This document shows, one piece after another, positions 4,317 to 12,296 of a stretch of 15,596 nucleotides of DNA. The DNA comes from Verrucomicrobiota bacterium (GTDB lineage Bacteria; Verrucomicrobiota; Verrucomicrobiia; Opitutales; Seribacteraceae): NCBI GenBank assembly GCA_014382645.1, contig JACNJI010000520.1, positions 1-15,596 on the forward strand. The letters run 5' to 3'. The notes beneath the pieces were generated by a model, which was not told where the DNA came from, did not search any database, and saw only the letters and a program-made list of their open reading frames with translations. Every line of letters starts with the position of its first letter. The stretch's first letter is position 1. A program made the translations under genes and the position numbers.

Positions 4317-6962
4317 ATGAAATTTAATCTAAGCTTTTCCCTCATCCTTTGTTTTTTCTGGGTTTCCCTCTTGGGCTCCTCTTTAGTTGCCGTTTCGAGC
4401 AAAGTCGCTGTTCCCCAGACAGTTATGGTTGGTAATCCCGGTAATACTGCGGACTCTACTGGTTTCGGTAATGTTGACTACACATTTAAGATTGGTAAAT
4501 ACGAGGTCACCAATGCTGAGTATTCCGAGTTCCTCAATGCGGTAGCTAAAATCGACATTTACCAACTTTATGATCCTCGAATGGCCGGAGCACTCGGTAG
4601 TATCAGGCGGTCTGGCTTTTCTGGTGAGTACGTCTACGAGACCAAAGCTAACGGCGGAAAGAAACCGGTGAGTTACGTAACTTGGGAATCGTGTGTCAGA
4701 TATGTCAACTGGTTGACGAATGGTTGCGGCAAAGGGGGTACGGAAAGTGGTTCCTATACGATAGCAGGTCAGAGCTTTACCCCTCCTAGCCATGCCGCTC
4801 TTGCTGTCGGAAAGGCGACCAAATGGGCGATTGCCAGCGAGGACGAATGGTACAAAGCCGCCTACTACGATCCCTCTAAAGACGACATCGGCGGTTACTG
4901 GCCTTATGCCATGAAAGGTCGATTTTCACCGGAGTGCAACATCAACACCAGCTCGATCTCCGAAGTAGGTTCTTTCCCCGATGCCTTCAGTCCCTACGGC
5001 ACCTTCGACCAGAACGGTAACCTTTGGGAATATAACGATGCGATGAACGGCAACAAGGTGGGGCTTCGAGGAGGATCTTTTTTCCACAATGATCATGATG
5101 CCTACCTTCGTTCATCCGCTCGCTACGACGTGCTTAGCGCAAAGTGGCCTAACTATGGTTTTCGAGTAGTCGCTCTCGGTTCCGGCCCGTCAGTGCCTTC
5201 ACCTACGCCCAAAGTGATAACTCCCGCTCGAACTTCCCCTGTTCCAATCCCAAAGGCTGATGCGCCAATTCCAGCTCCTGCCCCGGTTCCGACCCCTAAA
5301 GTATCACCCCTGCCTATCCCGGTGCCCAAGTCGACTTCCTCCAGTCCCAAGGGAACGATCTTTTACGTTAGCCAGTCTGAGGGAAATGACGACTCGAGTG
5401 GGAAGGCGATGGCCGTTTCGGGGACTTCAGGACCTTGGAAAACCTTGGCCCGCGCATCAACCGAATACCAACCCGGAGACTCGATTCTATTGAAACGGGG
5501 AGATACTTGGAACGAGCAACTTGCCCCCAAGGGGAGCGGGACTCCGGACCAACCGATTATCATTGGTTCCTATGGCGAGGGTGCCAAACCTGTTATCGAT
5601 CGAGAGGATTACACCAAGGATTTGTTTGGCATTCATTTGGCCGATCAGGGCGGTTACAAGATTCTTGGCATAGAATTCAACCGCTGCATGACGGGTATTT
5701 ACGGAGAATATCCTGATGGTTGCCCAACCAAGAAATTCATTTGGATCGAGGACTGCTATTTTCACGACTCGCTTCTTTATCAGCATTACGAAGACTACCC
5801 CAAGCGCAAGATTGGCCTAGGCATTTGCTTCTTTTCCTACGAGCGAGACAAGAGAGTTGTCCTCTCGGACATCACGATAAGGAATTGCATTTTCAGGAGA
5901 TTGGCGTCGGGCATATGGACCAACAGTCCCGATAACTTCAATAAGAACGCCTCTTACGTATACAACTTTAGGAATATGACAATCGAGGACTGCCTTTTCG
6001 AGGAAGGCTATCAATGGCAGCAGGGTATACGGGGTGTTGACACGGGTGTGATGCGGAACTGCGTCACACATGACATTGGCCGAAACTTTCGCTCTTTCAA
6101 CGGGGTTGCCGGTTCGATGTTCTTTCGGTGCAAGGACTGGGTGTTTGAGGACAGCGAATGGGGGTTTGTTTCAATTGGTCTTGGCAGCGGCGACGGCGAA
6201 GCTTTCGATTTTGAGGGTAACTGCGACAACATGACTATGCGCAACTGTCTTTTCCACGATACCGATGGCCCTGGATTTCTTCTTTGCTGTTATGCATCGG
6301 ATGGGCATGCCCACTCTGGAATCGTTATGGAAAATTGCGTCATCAACGGAAAGTCGAAGCGCCCGATCGGGTTGCCTCGATGCGCAATCGTCAATACGAC
6401 CGACTGGAATGAGTCGATGTGGAAAAACTGCAGGTTTTATCTTTCCAAAGGAGAAGCATTGATGAGAGTTATGGACCCTGAAAAAGATAAGAAAACCTCT
6501 TTCGTTAATTGCTTGTTCAAGGATCTTAAGAATGCTTGTAGTTCGAATGAATTACAGTCCACTATGAGTACGGGTATCAAGGTCGAGAGTGCCAGTTCAA
6601 GTGCGGCTTGGCAGGCTGAAGCCTCCTCCGAGCAGTGGATGCAACTCGAGTTCGAGAGGGCTACCAAGATCAATGAATTTAAAATCAGTGAAGACTCCGG
6701 TTCCTCGGTTACCCGCTACTTTATTGAATATTGGGACGACAAGACCTCAAACTGGCTAAGCTGTTTTAACGGTAGGGAAATAGGCGTTGATTTTGTCGCT
6801 CCAATTGTTAGTCGGGTCACGACGAAAGCACGGTTGCGGATTATGAATACTAAAAGTGGCAAATCCAAGATTACTGAATTTACCGCTTACAACGATACGA
6901 CGGGCTTTACTACTTTCAACGATCCGACAGGAGTGGCAGCGGTGAGGATCACCGGGAAATAA
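4317..6962 (+). CDS. Secreted multidomain protein: SUMF-like domain, Pro-rich linker, beta-helix, F5/8 type C domain
   Basis: An 881-residue exported protein. The signal peptide covers about residues 1-26. Residues 32-287 are a formylglycine-generating-enzyme-like (SUMF/FGE-sulfatase) fold: KIGKYEVTNAEYSEFLNAV, SYVTWESCVRYVNWL, ASEDEWYKAAYY, FDQNGNLWEY, GLRGGSFF and NYGFRVVAL. The two catalytic cysteines of true FGE are replaced (positions aligning to H257 and A262), so it is unlikely to mature sulfatases. Residues 290-346 are a proline-rich linker. Residues 347-740 form a right-handed parallel beta-helix of pectate-lyase-like type, with repeated (N/D)C-hydrophobic rungs. Residues 750-860 resemble an F5/8 type C (discoidin) sugar-binding domain (WMQLEFERATKINEFKIS, FIEYWDD, ARLRIMN). 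It may bind or cleave an acidic polysaccharide; no catalytic residue can be assigned. The start ATG at 4317 is chosen over a TTG at 4299 because of the signal peptide. No Shine-Dalgarno sequence is evident. Confidence 0.8.
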   Translation: MKFNLSFSLILCFFWVSLLGSSLVAVSSKVAVPQTVMVGNPGNTADSTGFGNVDYTFKIGKYEVTNAEYSEFLNAVAKIDIYQLYDPRMAGALGSIRRSGFSGEYVYETKANGGKKPVSYVTWESCVRYVNWLTNGCGKGGTESGSYTIAGQSFTPPSHAALAVGKATKWAIASEDEWYKAAYYDPSKDDIGGYWPYAMKGRFSPECNINTSSISEVGSFPDAFSPYGTFDQNGNLWEYNDAMNGNKVGLRGGSFFHNDHDAYLRSSARYDVLSAKWPNYGFRVVALGSGPSVPSPTPKVITPARTSPVPIPKADAPIPAPAPVPTPKVSPLPIPVPKSTSSSPKGTIFYVSQSEGNDDSSGKAMAVSGTSGPWKTLARASTEYQPGDSILLKRGDTWNEQLAPKGSGTPDQPIIIGSYGEGAKPVIDREDYTKDLFGIHLADQGGYKILGIEFNRCMTGIYGEYPDGCPTKKFIWIEDCYFHDSLLYQHYEDYPKRKIGLGICFFSYERDKRVVLSDITIRNCIFRRLASGIWTNSPDNFNKNASYVYNFRNMTIEDCLFEEGYQWQQGIRGVDTGVMRNCVTHDIGRNFRSFNGVAGSMFFRCKDWVFEDSEWGFVSIGLGSGDGEAFDFEGNCDNMTMRNCLFHDTDGPGFLLCCYASDGHAHSGIVMENCVINGKSKRPIGLPRCAIVNTTDWNESMWKNCRFYLSKGEALMRVMDPEKDKKTSFVNCLFKDLKNACSSNELQSTMSTGIKVESASSSAAWQAEASSEQWMQLEFERATKINEFKISEDSGSSVTRYFIEYWDDKTSNWLSCFNGREIGVDFVAPIVSRVTTKARLRIMNTKSGKSKITEFTAYNDTTGFTTFNDPTGVAAVRITGK
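5187..5351 (+). repeat. Proline-rich interdomain linker with imperfect PTPKV/PIPK repeats
   Basis: Codons 291-345 of the beta-helix protein encode a low-complexity stretch with recurring SPTPKV, PIPK, PTPKV and PVPK units, with no charged or hydrophobic core. It most likely forms an extended spacer that separates the SUMF-like domain from the beta-helix, as in many secreted carbohydrate-active proteins. Confidence 0.7.
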
Positions 6963-7002
6963 TGGCCACGGCACATTCACATCACTAAAATAGATAAAGC
7001 AT

Positions 7003-8058
7003 ATGACCGATCAGAAGAAAGATTCCGACAAACCCGCAGCGAGCGATAACGACGTTAAGGCAATTGAGCGTCTGCGTGACGCTAACAAACGGATTGTTGC
7101 CGAGTTGGGAAAAGTAATCATTGGCCAGACCGATGTGATCGATGAACTGATGATCGCTATATTTGCTCGCGGTCACTGCCTTTTAGTGGGAGTGCCCGGA
7201 TTGGCCAAGACCCTACTTGTCAGCACCTTGTCACGCGCTCTCTCACTCAGTTTCAACCGTATTCAGTTCACCCCGGACTTAATGCCCTCGGACATAACCG
7301 GAACCGAGATCTTGGCTGACGATCCGGAGAGCGGCGAACGAAAGTTCAAGTTCCTTCGGGGGCCGGTTTTTGCTAATATCGTGCTGGCTGACGAGATTAA
7401 CCGAACTCCTCCGAAGACTCAGGCTGCCTTGCTTGAAGCGATGCAGGAAAAGAAGGTCTCGGCCGGCGGTGAGTCTTTTACCTTGGAGGAACCGTTTTTT
7501 GTTTTGGCTACTCAGAACCCACTCGAGCAGGAAGGTACCTATCCACTGCCGGAGGCGCAACTCGATCGCTTTCTGTTCAACATCATCGTCGATTATCCGA
7601 ACCGTACCGAGGAGATCGATATGATGAAGCGTATATCGGGGGATTTCGAGAGCAACTTGGACACGGTTATGGATCGCGACGAGATCATCGCTCTTCAAGA
7701 TACCGTACGGAGAATTCCGGTGGCCGACCATATATTTGAGTATGCATCTACGCTTGTACGCGCAACTCGGCCGGATGATGAAGAGGCTCCCGAATTTATT
7801 CGTGAGTGGCTTTCATATGGGGCAGGGCCTCGCGCCAGTCTCTACTTGATCACGGCGGGCAAAGCGCGGGCAGCTTTGCGAGGTCGTTTGCACATGGCAA
7901 TCGAGGACGTACAGGCCTTGGCCCCTGCAATCCTTCGTCACCGCATTATTTTGAATTTCGCTGCCCGTTCCGAAGGCATGACCAGCGACGACGTGATCCG
8001 AAAGCTACTGGATACGATTCCTGCAGACGAAAACCTCTATGAAGCCCAAGCCCGCTAA
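7003..8058 (+). CDS. MoxR family AAA+ ATPase
   Basis: A 351-residue cytoplasmic ATPase of the usual MoxR length. Visible motifs are Walker A GVPGLAKT (63-70), the FTPDLMPSDITG segment (89-100) typical of MoxR, Walker B IVLADE (126-131) followed by INRTPPKTQAALLEAMQE, sensor 1 ATQNP (169-173) with the family hallmark LEQEGTYPLPEAQLDRF (174-190), and a C-terminal lid domain with GAGPRAS and LRHRIILNF. MoxR proteins act as chaperone-like ATPases with VWA-domain partners, which are encoded directly downstream here. It is the first gene of the operon. The gap to the preceding gene is 40 bases without a convincing terminator. The ATG at 7003 matches the family N-terminus but lacks a Shine-Dalgarno sequence. 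It overlaps the next gene by 20 bases. Confidence 0.95.
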   Translation: MTDQKKDSDKPAASDNDVKAIERLRDANKRIVAELGKVIIGQTDVIDELMIAIFARGHCLLVGVPGLAKTLLVSTLSRALSLSFNRIQFTPDLMPSDITGTEILADDPESGERKFKFLRGPVFANIVLADEINRTPPKTQAALLEAMQEKKVSAGGESFTLEEPFFVLATQNPLEQEGTYPLPEAQLDRFLFNIIVDYPNRTEEIDMMKRISGDFESNLDTVMDRDEIIALQDTVRRIPVADHIFEYASTLVRATRPDDEEAPEFIREWLSYGAGPRASLYLITAGKARAALRGRLHMAIEDVQALAPAILRHRIILNFAARSEGMTSDDVIRKLLDTIPADENLYEAQAR

Positions 8059-8947
8059 ACACGGGCTCAAATACCTTGACCCGGACGTCTTGCAAAAAAT
8101 CAGCTCTCTTGAGCTGGTTGCGCGCGAGGCGGTTGAGGGCATGCGGGTGGGGGCTCACAGGAGCCCGTCCAAGGGTTTGAGCTCCGAGTTCGCCTACCAT
8201 CGTCCCTATGTAACCGGCGACTCTCCAAGGCATGTGGACTGGCGGTTGTATGCCCGTACCGGTCGTTATTATACTAAGCAGTACATTGCCGAGACTGACT
8301 TTACTGCCAATATTCTGCTGGATGCGAGTTCGTCCATGCAATATGGCTCCGGCGAATTGAGCAAGTTGGAGTACGCCAAACATATAACTGCCAGCTTGGC
8401 GCACTTGATCGTGAGTCAACGCGACATGGCCGGAATGGCAATATTCGACTCTGAGTTGCGACAGTACCTCGAGCCTTCAAGCAGGTTGTCCATCGTACGC
8501 GACATCGCCGTCGAGTTGGAAAAGGTAGATGGTGAACCGCGAACGAACATCGCTACCATACTTCATGAGTTTGCCGAGCGTATCAAGCGTCGCGGATTCG
8601 TTATCTTGATCTCTGATTTGTTGGACAACGTGGACGACTTTGTGAAGGGGCTCAATCATCTTCAGTTTCATGGCCACAACGTCATCGTGTTTCACACACT
8701 GGATCCTTACGAGTTGACCTTCCCTTTTGACGGCACATGCAGATTCAAGGGGCTCGAAGTTGATGAGGAACTCGTGACTAGGCCAAAACGGGTGCGTGAA
8801 GCATACATGGAGGAGTTGGATCTTTATCTTAAGAAAATCCGAGATGCCTGTCGTAGGACTAACGTCGACTACGTACTGGTTGATACATCTCGCCCACTGC
8901 AGGAGGTACTTACTGCCTACCTCATGAAAAGGACACAGAGCTTATAA
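8039..8947 (+). CDS. DUF58 domain protein (VWA-like fold)
   Basis: A 302-residue protein of the DUF58 family, the standard partner of MoxR. The family core, Y(R/H)xYxxGDxxRxVDWR, is present as RPYVTGDSPRHVDWR (55-69), followed by ARTGRYYTKQY. The VWA-type metal site (MIDAS) DASSS lies at 95-99 within NILLDASSSM, and a further strand ends in FVILISDLLDN. There is no signal peptide or membrane segment, so it is probably cytoplasmic or peripheral. The start at 8039 lies inside the end of the MoxR gene (20-base overlap), which points to coupled translation. Its stop overlaps the next start as TAATG. It probably binds the MoxR ATPase or links it to the membrane VWA proteins; the client is unknown. 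Confidence 0.92.
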   Translation: MKPKPAKHGLKYLDPDVLQKISSLELVAREAVEGMRVGAHRSPSKGLSSEFAYHRPYVTGDSPRHVDWRLYARTGRYYTKQYIAETDFTANILLDASSSMQYGSGELSKLEYAKHITASLAHLIVSQRDMAGMAIFDSELRQYLEPSSRLSIVRDIAVELEKVDGEPRTNIATILHEFAERIKRRGFVILISDLLDNVDDFVKGLNHLQFHGHNVIVFHTLDPYELTFPFDGTCRFKGLEVDEELVTRPKRVREAYMEELDLYLKKIRDACRRTNVDYVLVDTSRPLQEVLTAYLMKRTQSL

Positions 8948-10092
8948 TGCCGTTATTCATGATTCCTAGTCGAAGGTCACTCGCCTTTGTTGTCGGTTGT
9001 CGGATCGTCACCGTACTTCTTTTGCTGCCGTCGGTTCTGGGGGCTGGCATAGTGGAGACGGTGTCTGGGAAAATTGAGGGCAAAATCAGCTTTCTCTCGA
9101 ATGCCGTTAAAGTGGGTGAACAGCAGGTCGCCTCGAAGGATATTCTTTATTTATATTCCGAGAATTCTTCCCCGCCAGTCTCGTCCCCTGAATTAGCGCT
9201 TTTTAGGAATGGAGAGGTAGTCGTCGGTGGTATCGTTGCCGGGTCGGACAAACAGGTCGATCTGCGTTGCAAATGGTTTGGTCGGAAATCGTTCGATCTT
9301 AAAAAGCTATCAGTTTTACAATTTATATCAGATGAGTCGTTAGCCGATGGAGCGAATGAAACGCTGTATCGCAAGGAAGGCCAACCGATTCCCGGCGCAC
9401 TGGTATGGATCGACGAGGGAACCATCGGACTGGACAGTCCATTTGGCGCCTTAAAGCTCATTCGTTCAGGGTTAGTGCGTTACGTTCTAGATAAGAATCC
9501 TTCCTTGCCCTTGGTCGGCGACGAAGTCATGGGCGACGAAATCGGCTTGAGCGATGGCAATGTCTTTCGCGGGAGGCTACATTTTGACGAGGGCAAAGTT
9601 AGGCTTACGCATCCTGTTGTTGGCGAGATGACTTTTCCTGTGAGCGTTGTTCGCTTCATTGTGCGGCACCGTCCGACAATGGTCGAGATCAACCTTCTTA
9701 AACGCGAGCGTATCGATGCCGGAGGAGGCATATTGGCGAAGGGAAAACAGTTTTCCTACACTGAGGAACCGGGAACCGGATTTATTCGTTCTACTCGAAT
9801 TGAACCTCAAACCAAGACTCGTTACGCTCAACCCGAACGCTCGGGTGGCAAGCTACTTTTTCGCACGACCCTTTGTCCTTTGAAATCCGCCCGTGGCATG
9901 ACTCGCTTCACCATGTCGGTAGGTTCTAAGACAGTTCTGGAGCGTACTGTCTCTCCCTCGGAACTCCCGCAGTCGGTTGAAGTGCAGTTGCCCGAAGGAG
10001 AAGATTTCGTGGTCGAAGTGGATTTTGGCCCTCTCCTCCGTTTCCCATGCGGCGTCATCTTGCGGGATGCTCATCTGGTAGTCGCGAAATAA
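8947..10092 (+). CDS. Unrecognised secreted protein with repeated beta modules
   Basis: I cannot assign this 381-residue protein to a named family. It begins with a signal peptide or N-terminal anchor (hydrophobic about 11-32, LLLLPSVLGAG). Residues 36-240 contain four degenerate modules, roughly 36-70, 82-126, 149-181 and 197-240. Each has a glycine turn, short strands, and a closing pattern like (P)xxGxLxxxxSxVxx(I/V), for instance PFGALKLIRSGLVRYVL and VVGEMTFPVSVVRFIV. Residues 255-381 form another beta-rich part (FTMSVGSKTVLERTVSP, SVEVQLPEGEDFVVEVDFG) that faintly recalls NPCBM-type beta sandwiches. The gene is locked in the operon: its ATG overlaps the DUF58 stop (TAATG), and the next ATG follows its stop by one base. 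An in-frame ATG at 8959 is a less likely start. It could be an exported client or ligand of the VWA proteins; this is inference from position. Confidence 0.75.
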   Translation: MPLFMIPSRRSLAFVVGCRIVTVLLLLPSVLGAGIVETVSGKIEGKISFLSNAVKVGEQQVASKDILYLYSENSSPPVSSPELALFRNGEVVVGGIVAGSDKQVDLRCKWFGRKSFDLKKLSVLQFISDESLADGANETLYRKEGQPIPGALVWIDEGTIGLDSPFGALKLIRSGLVRYVLDKNPSLPLVGDEVMGDEIGLSDGNVFRGRLHFDEGKVRLTHPVVGEMTFPVSVVRFIVRHRPTMVEINLLKRERIDAGGGILAKGKQFSYTEEPGTGFIRSTRIEPQTKTRYAQPERSGGKLLFRTTLCPLKSARGMTRFTMSVGSKTVLERTVSPSELPQSVEVQLPEGEDFVVEVDFGPLLRFPCGVILRDAHLVVAK

Positions 10093-10093
10093 G

Positions 10094-12295
10094 ATGCAAT
10101 TTCTGAATCCATGGCTTTTGATTGGCATTGCCGGTATCTCCATACCGATCGCCATTCACCTGATGAATCGATTCCGTCATCGAGACGTCGACTGGGCTGC
10201 CATGGAGTTGTTGCGTAAGGTTCTGGTGGTTCGCTCAAGACGCATACGACTGGAAGATTTACTTCTCTTGCTTTTGCGCTGCTTGATCATCGCATTACTC
10301 GCGCTTTCCATCGCTCGGCCGGTCTTGTCGCCCGAAGGAGGAACGTCTCGAGCTGACGTCGGCGTCGTCATTGCCATAGACGCCTCATTCAGCATGGGGC
10401 ACAAGCCGGGCGTATATTCCCGATTTGATCGCGCCGTGGAACGTGTCCAAGAAATACTCAATACATTGAACCCCGGAGACCCAGTGACTTTGGTTCTACT
10501 GGGTGATCGCCCAAGGGTGCTTTTTCGGAACTCCGGTTACGAAGCGGATCGATTGTCCGCTATATTGGAAAAGTCGGAACCCTTGGCCGAACGGCTCAAC
10601 CTCGAACTTTGCTTAAGTGAAATAGAAAAACTGGTGGGAGAGATCAAGGCACCCGCTCGCGAATGCTATTTTGTAACGGATGCTCAGACTCTTACTTGGG
10701 GCAAGCTTTCCGAACCATCTATTGCCTCCCTTGAGCGGATTGCACTGGAGGGACGCATCTTCTATCTTCCGGTGGCCGATCGCCAATCCGAGAATCTGGC
10801 CATTACGAGTTTGGTACAAGGGTCGGGCATAGTACGCAAAGGATCATTGGCTCGCTATGTCGTTGATGTGACCAACAGTGGAGGAGAGACCAGAAAACAA
10901 GTGCCTGTTACTCTTTATCTTGGTGATGAAGTCATCGACCAACGTGTCGTATCCGAGATCGGACCCGGGGATACCGAGTCGATTCCAATGTTCGTTCGTT
11001 TCAACGAACAAGGAACGCTCCGCTTGACTGCCCGCATAGGCGAAGATGACTTGGCTATCGACAACGCCCGCTTCGTTGTGGTCAACGTGCGTTCACAGAT
11101 ACGAGTTCTCTGCGTCGAGGGTTCGCCCTCGAAGGGTTCGGATTCCGAAACCTATTTTCTTTTATCGGCTTTGGTCCCGAGGCGAACGCTGGTTGGAGAT
11201 GAGGATGCGCCTATTGTGGTTGACCAGGTCAGTTGGCTGGATCTTTCCGGGCGGCGGTTATCTGATTACGACGTCGTGATGTTGGTCGACGTGCCGCAAT
11301 TGCCCGAGGCTCAAGTAACTGCCATCGGGCAGTTCGTAAGTGTCGGAGGAGGGTTGGTGACGTTTCTTGGTCCTAACGTCCTGCCTGAAACGTTCAACGA
11401 AAGTATGGTCTTTGAAGACCAGCCGCTCCATCCGGGAATACTTCTCGACGCGCGCGGCGATCAGTCCGATCGCTCGGTCGGTAGTGCCCTAGAGCCAGTC
11501 GTAGGGCATCCCTTGGCATTTGGGCTTTCAGGTTTGCCCGAAGAGGTCTTGGGAGAGACTCGAATATTTCGCTACTTCCCTTTGGAATTGTCTTCCGGTA
11601 GTCGCTCCGTGGTGACTGTCGGAAAAGGTCCCAACGACATTCTGGTGGCGGAGAAGTCTCTTGGTCGAGGAAACGTCGTGTTGTTTACCAGCACCGCAAA
11701 TCGAGACTGGACCGACATGGTCATTCACCCCTCCTATCCAATATTGCTCCATGAGACGATCGCCCATCTTGGACGCCGTGATTTTGAGAGACCCCTTGTC
11801 GTCGGTTCGCCTTTGGTCCTGCCCTTGCCTTTACCCATTAATGCCCCCGCTCCAGAGAAAGTTGTTTGTCAGGCACCCGAGGATCACCGGATAACCGTTA
11901 AGTCCGTACGTCGCGATGGTCAGATATTAGCTAATTTCGGCGCGACGGAATACGCCGGCTTTTATGATATCTTTTACGATTCTGAAAACTCTTTTCCTGT
12001 TGCCGTGAGCGTCGACGCCGGAGAGTCCGATTCCCGTTGCTTGGCGGATCGGGCCCTTGCCGAAGCATTACAGGGCACTGAGTTTAAGATTGTGGAACTT
12101 GCAGACGACTTGGGTGTGATCCTCCGCGAAGGTCGAATCGGCCGAGAAATCTGGAAGGAAATCCTTTTGACCGCACTCTTGCTTTTACTTGTCGAAGCCT
12201 ACCTTTCTCATCGTTTCACTCGTGTCGTTTCCGGAAAAAAGAACTCTGACTTCGTGGCTGGTTTGAAAAATGCAACCAAGAGGAGTCGAATCTAA
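10094..12295 (+). CDS. BatA/VWA domain membrane protein with glutamine-amidotransferase-like domain
   Basis: A 733-residue membrane protein. The N-terminus is a BatA-type anchor: FLNPWLLIGIAGISIPIAIH (3-22), the HRxxxxxxxAMELLRK segment, and a second membrane helix (about 55-75). A VWA domain follows with MIDAS motif DASFS (96-100). Further on are a beta-sandwich region of CARDB type (about 245-330, with YVVDVTNSGGETRKQVPVTLYL) and a Rossmann-like class I glutamine-amidotransferase-like domain (about 335-560, starting IRVLCVEGSPS and including GGGLVTFLGP) that lacks a recognisable catalytic cysteine. A last helix, ILLTALLLLLVEAYLS, lies near residue 700. Such proteins sit in the cytoplasmic membrane with their large part outside, and work with MoxR and DUF58. 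The ATG follows the previous stop by one base (TAAGATG), so translation is probably coupled. Confidence 0.88.
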   Translation: MQFLNPWLLIGIAGISIPIAIHLMNRFRHRDVDWAAMELLRKVLVVRSRRIRLEDLLLLLLRCLIIALLALSIARPVLSPEGGTSRADVGVVIAIDASFSMGHKPGVYSRFDRAVERVQEILNTLNPGDPVTLVLLGDRPRVLFRNSGYEADRLSAILEKSEPLAERLNLELCLSEIEKLVGEIKAPARECYFVTDAQTLTWGKLSEPSIASLERIALEGRIFYLPVADRQSENLAITSLVQGSGIVRKGSLARYVVDVTNSGGETRKQVPVTLYLGDEVIDQRVVSEIGPGDTESIPMFVRFNEQGTLRLTARIGEDDLAIDNARFVVVNVRSQIRVLCVEGSPSKGSDSETYFLLSALVPRRTLVGDEDAPIVVDQVSWLDLSGRRLSDYDVVMLVDVPQLPEAQVTAIGQFVSVGGGLVTFLGPNVLPETFNESMVFEDQPLHPGILLDARGDQSDRSVGSALEPVVGHPLAFGLSGLPEEVLGETRIFRYFPLELSSGSRSVVTVGKGPNDILVAEKSLGRGNVVLFTSTANRDWTDMVIHPSYPILLHETIAHLGRRDFERPLVVGSPLVLPLPLPINAPAPEKVVCQAPEDHRITVKSVRRDGQILANFGATEYAGFYDIFYDSENSFPVAVSVDAGESDSRCLADRALAEALQGTEFKIVELADDLGVILREGRIGREIWKEILLTALLLLLVEAYLSHRFTRVVSGKKNSDFVAGLKNATKRSRI
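12278..12285 (+). promoter_or_regulatory. Ribosome binding site for the second VWA gene
   Basis: AAGAGGAG at 12278-12285, eleven bases before the ATG at 12297, is the best Shine-Dalgarno sequence in the operon. It decides the start: the in-frame ATG at 12270 lies before this site and has none of its own, so 12297 is preferred. Confidence 0.6.
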
Positions 12296-12296
12296 C

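Noticed and set aside
4407..5180. SUMF-like domain as a sulfatase-activating formylglycine-generating enzyme
   Set aside because: The positions of the two catalytic cysteines hold other residues, the domain is part of a large secreted fusion, and the nearby sulfatases are remnants.
6940..6954. Hairpin CGGTGA-GGA-TCACCG at the end of the beta-helix gene as a terminator
   Set aside because: The stem is perfect but lies inside the coding region and is not followed by a T run. Whether the MoxR operon has its own promoter stays open.
7279..7731. Open frame of 150 codons on the minus strand inside the MoxR gene
   Set aside because: It lies wholly opposite the Walker B and sensor region of MoxR and has no recognisable protein features.
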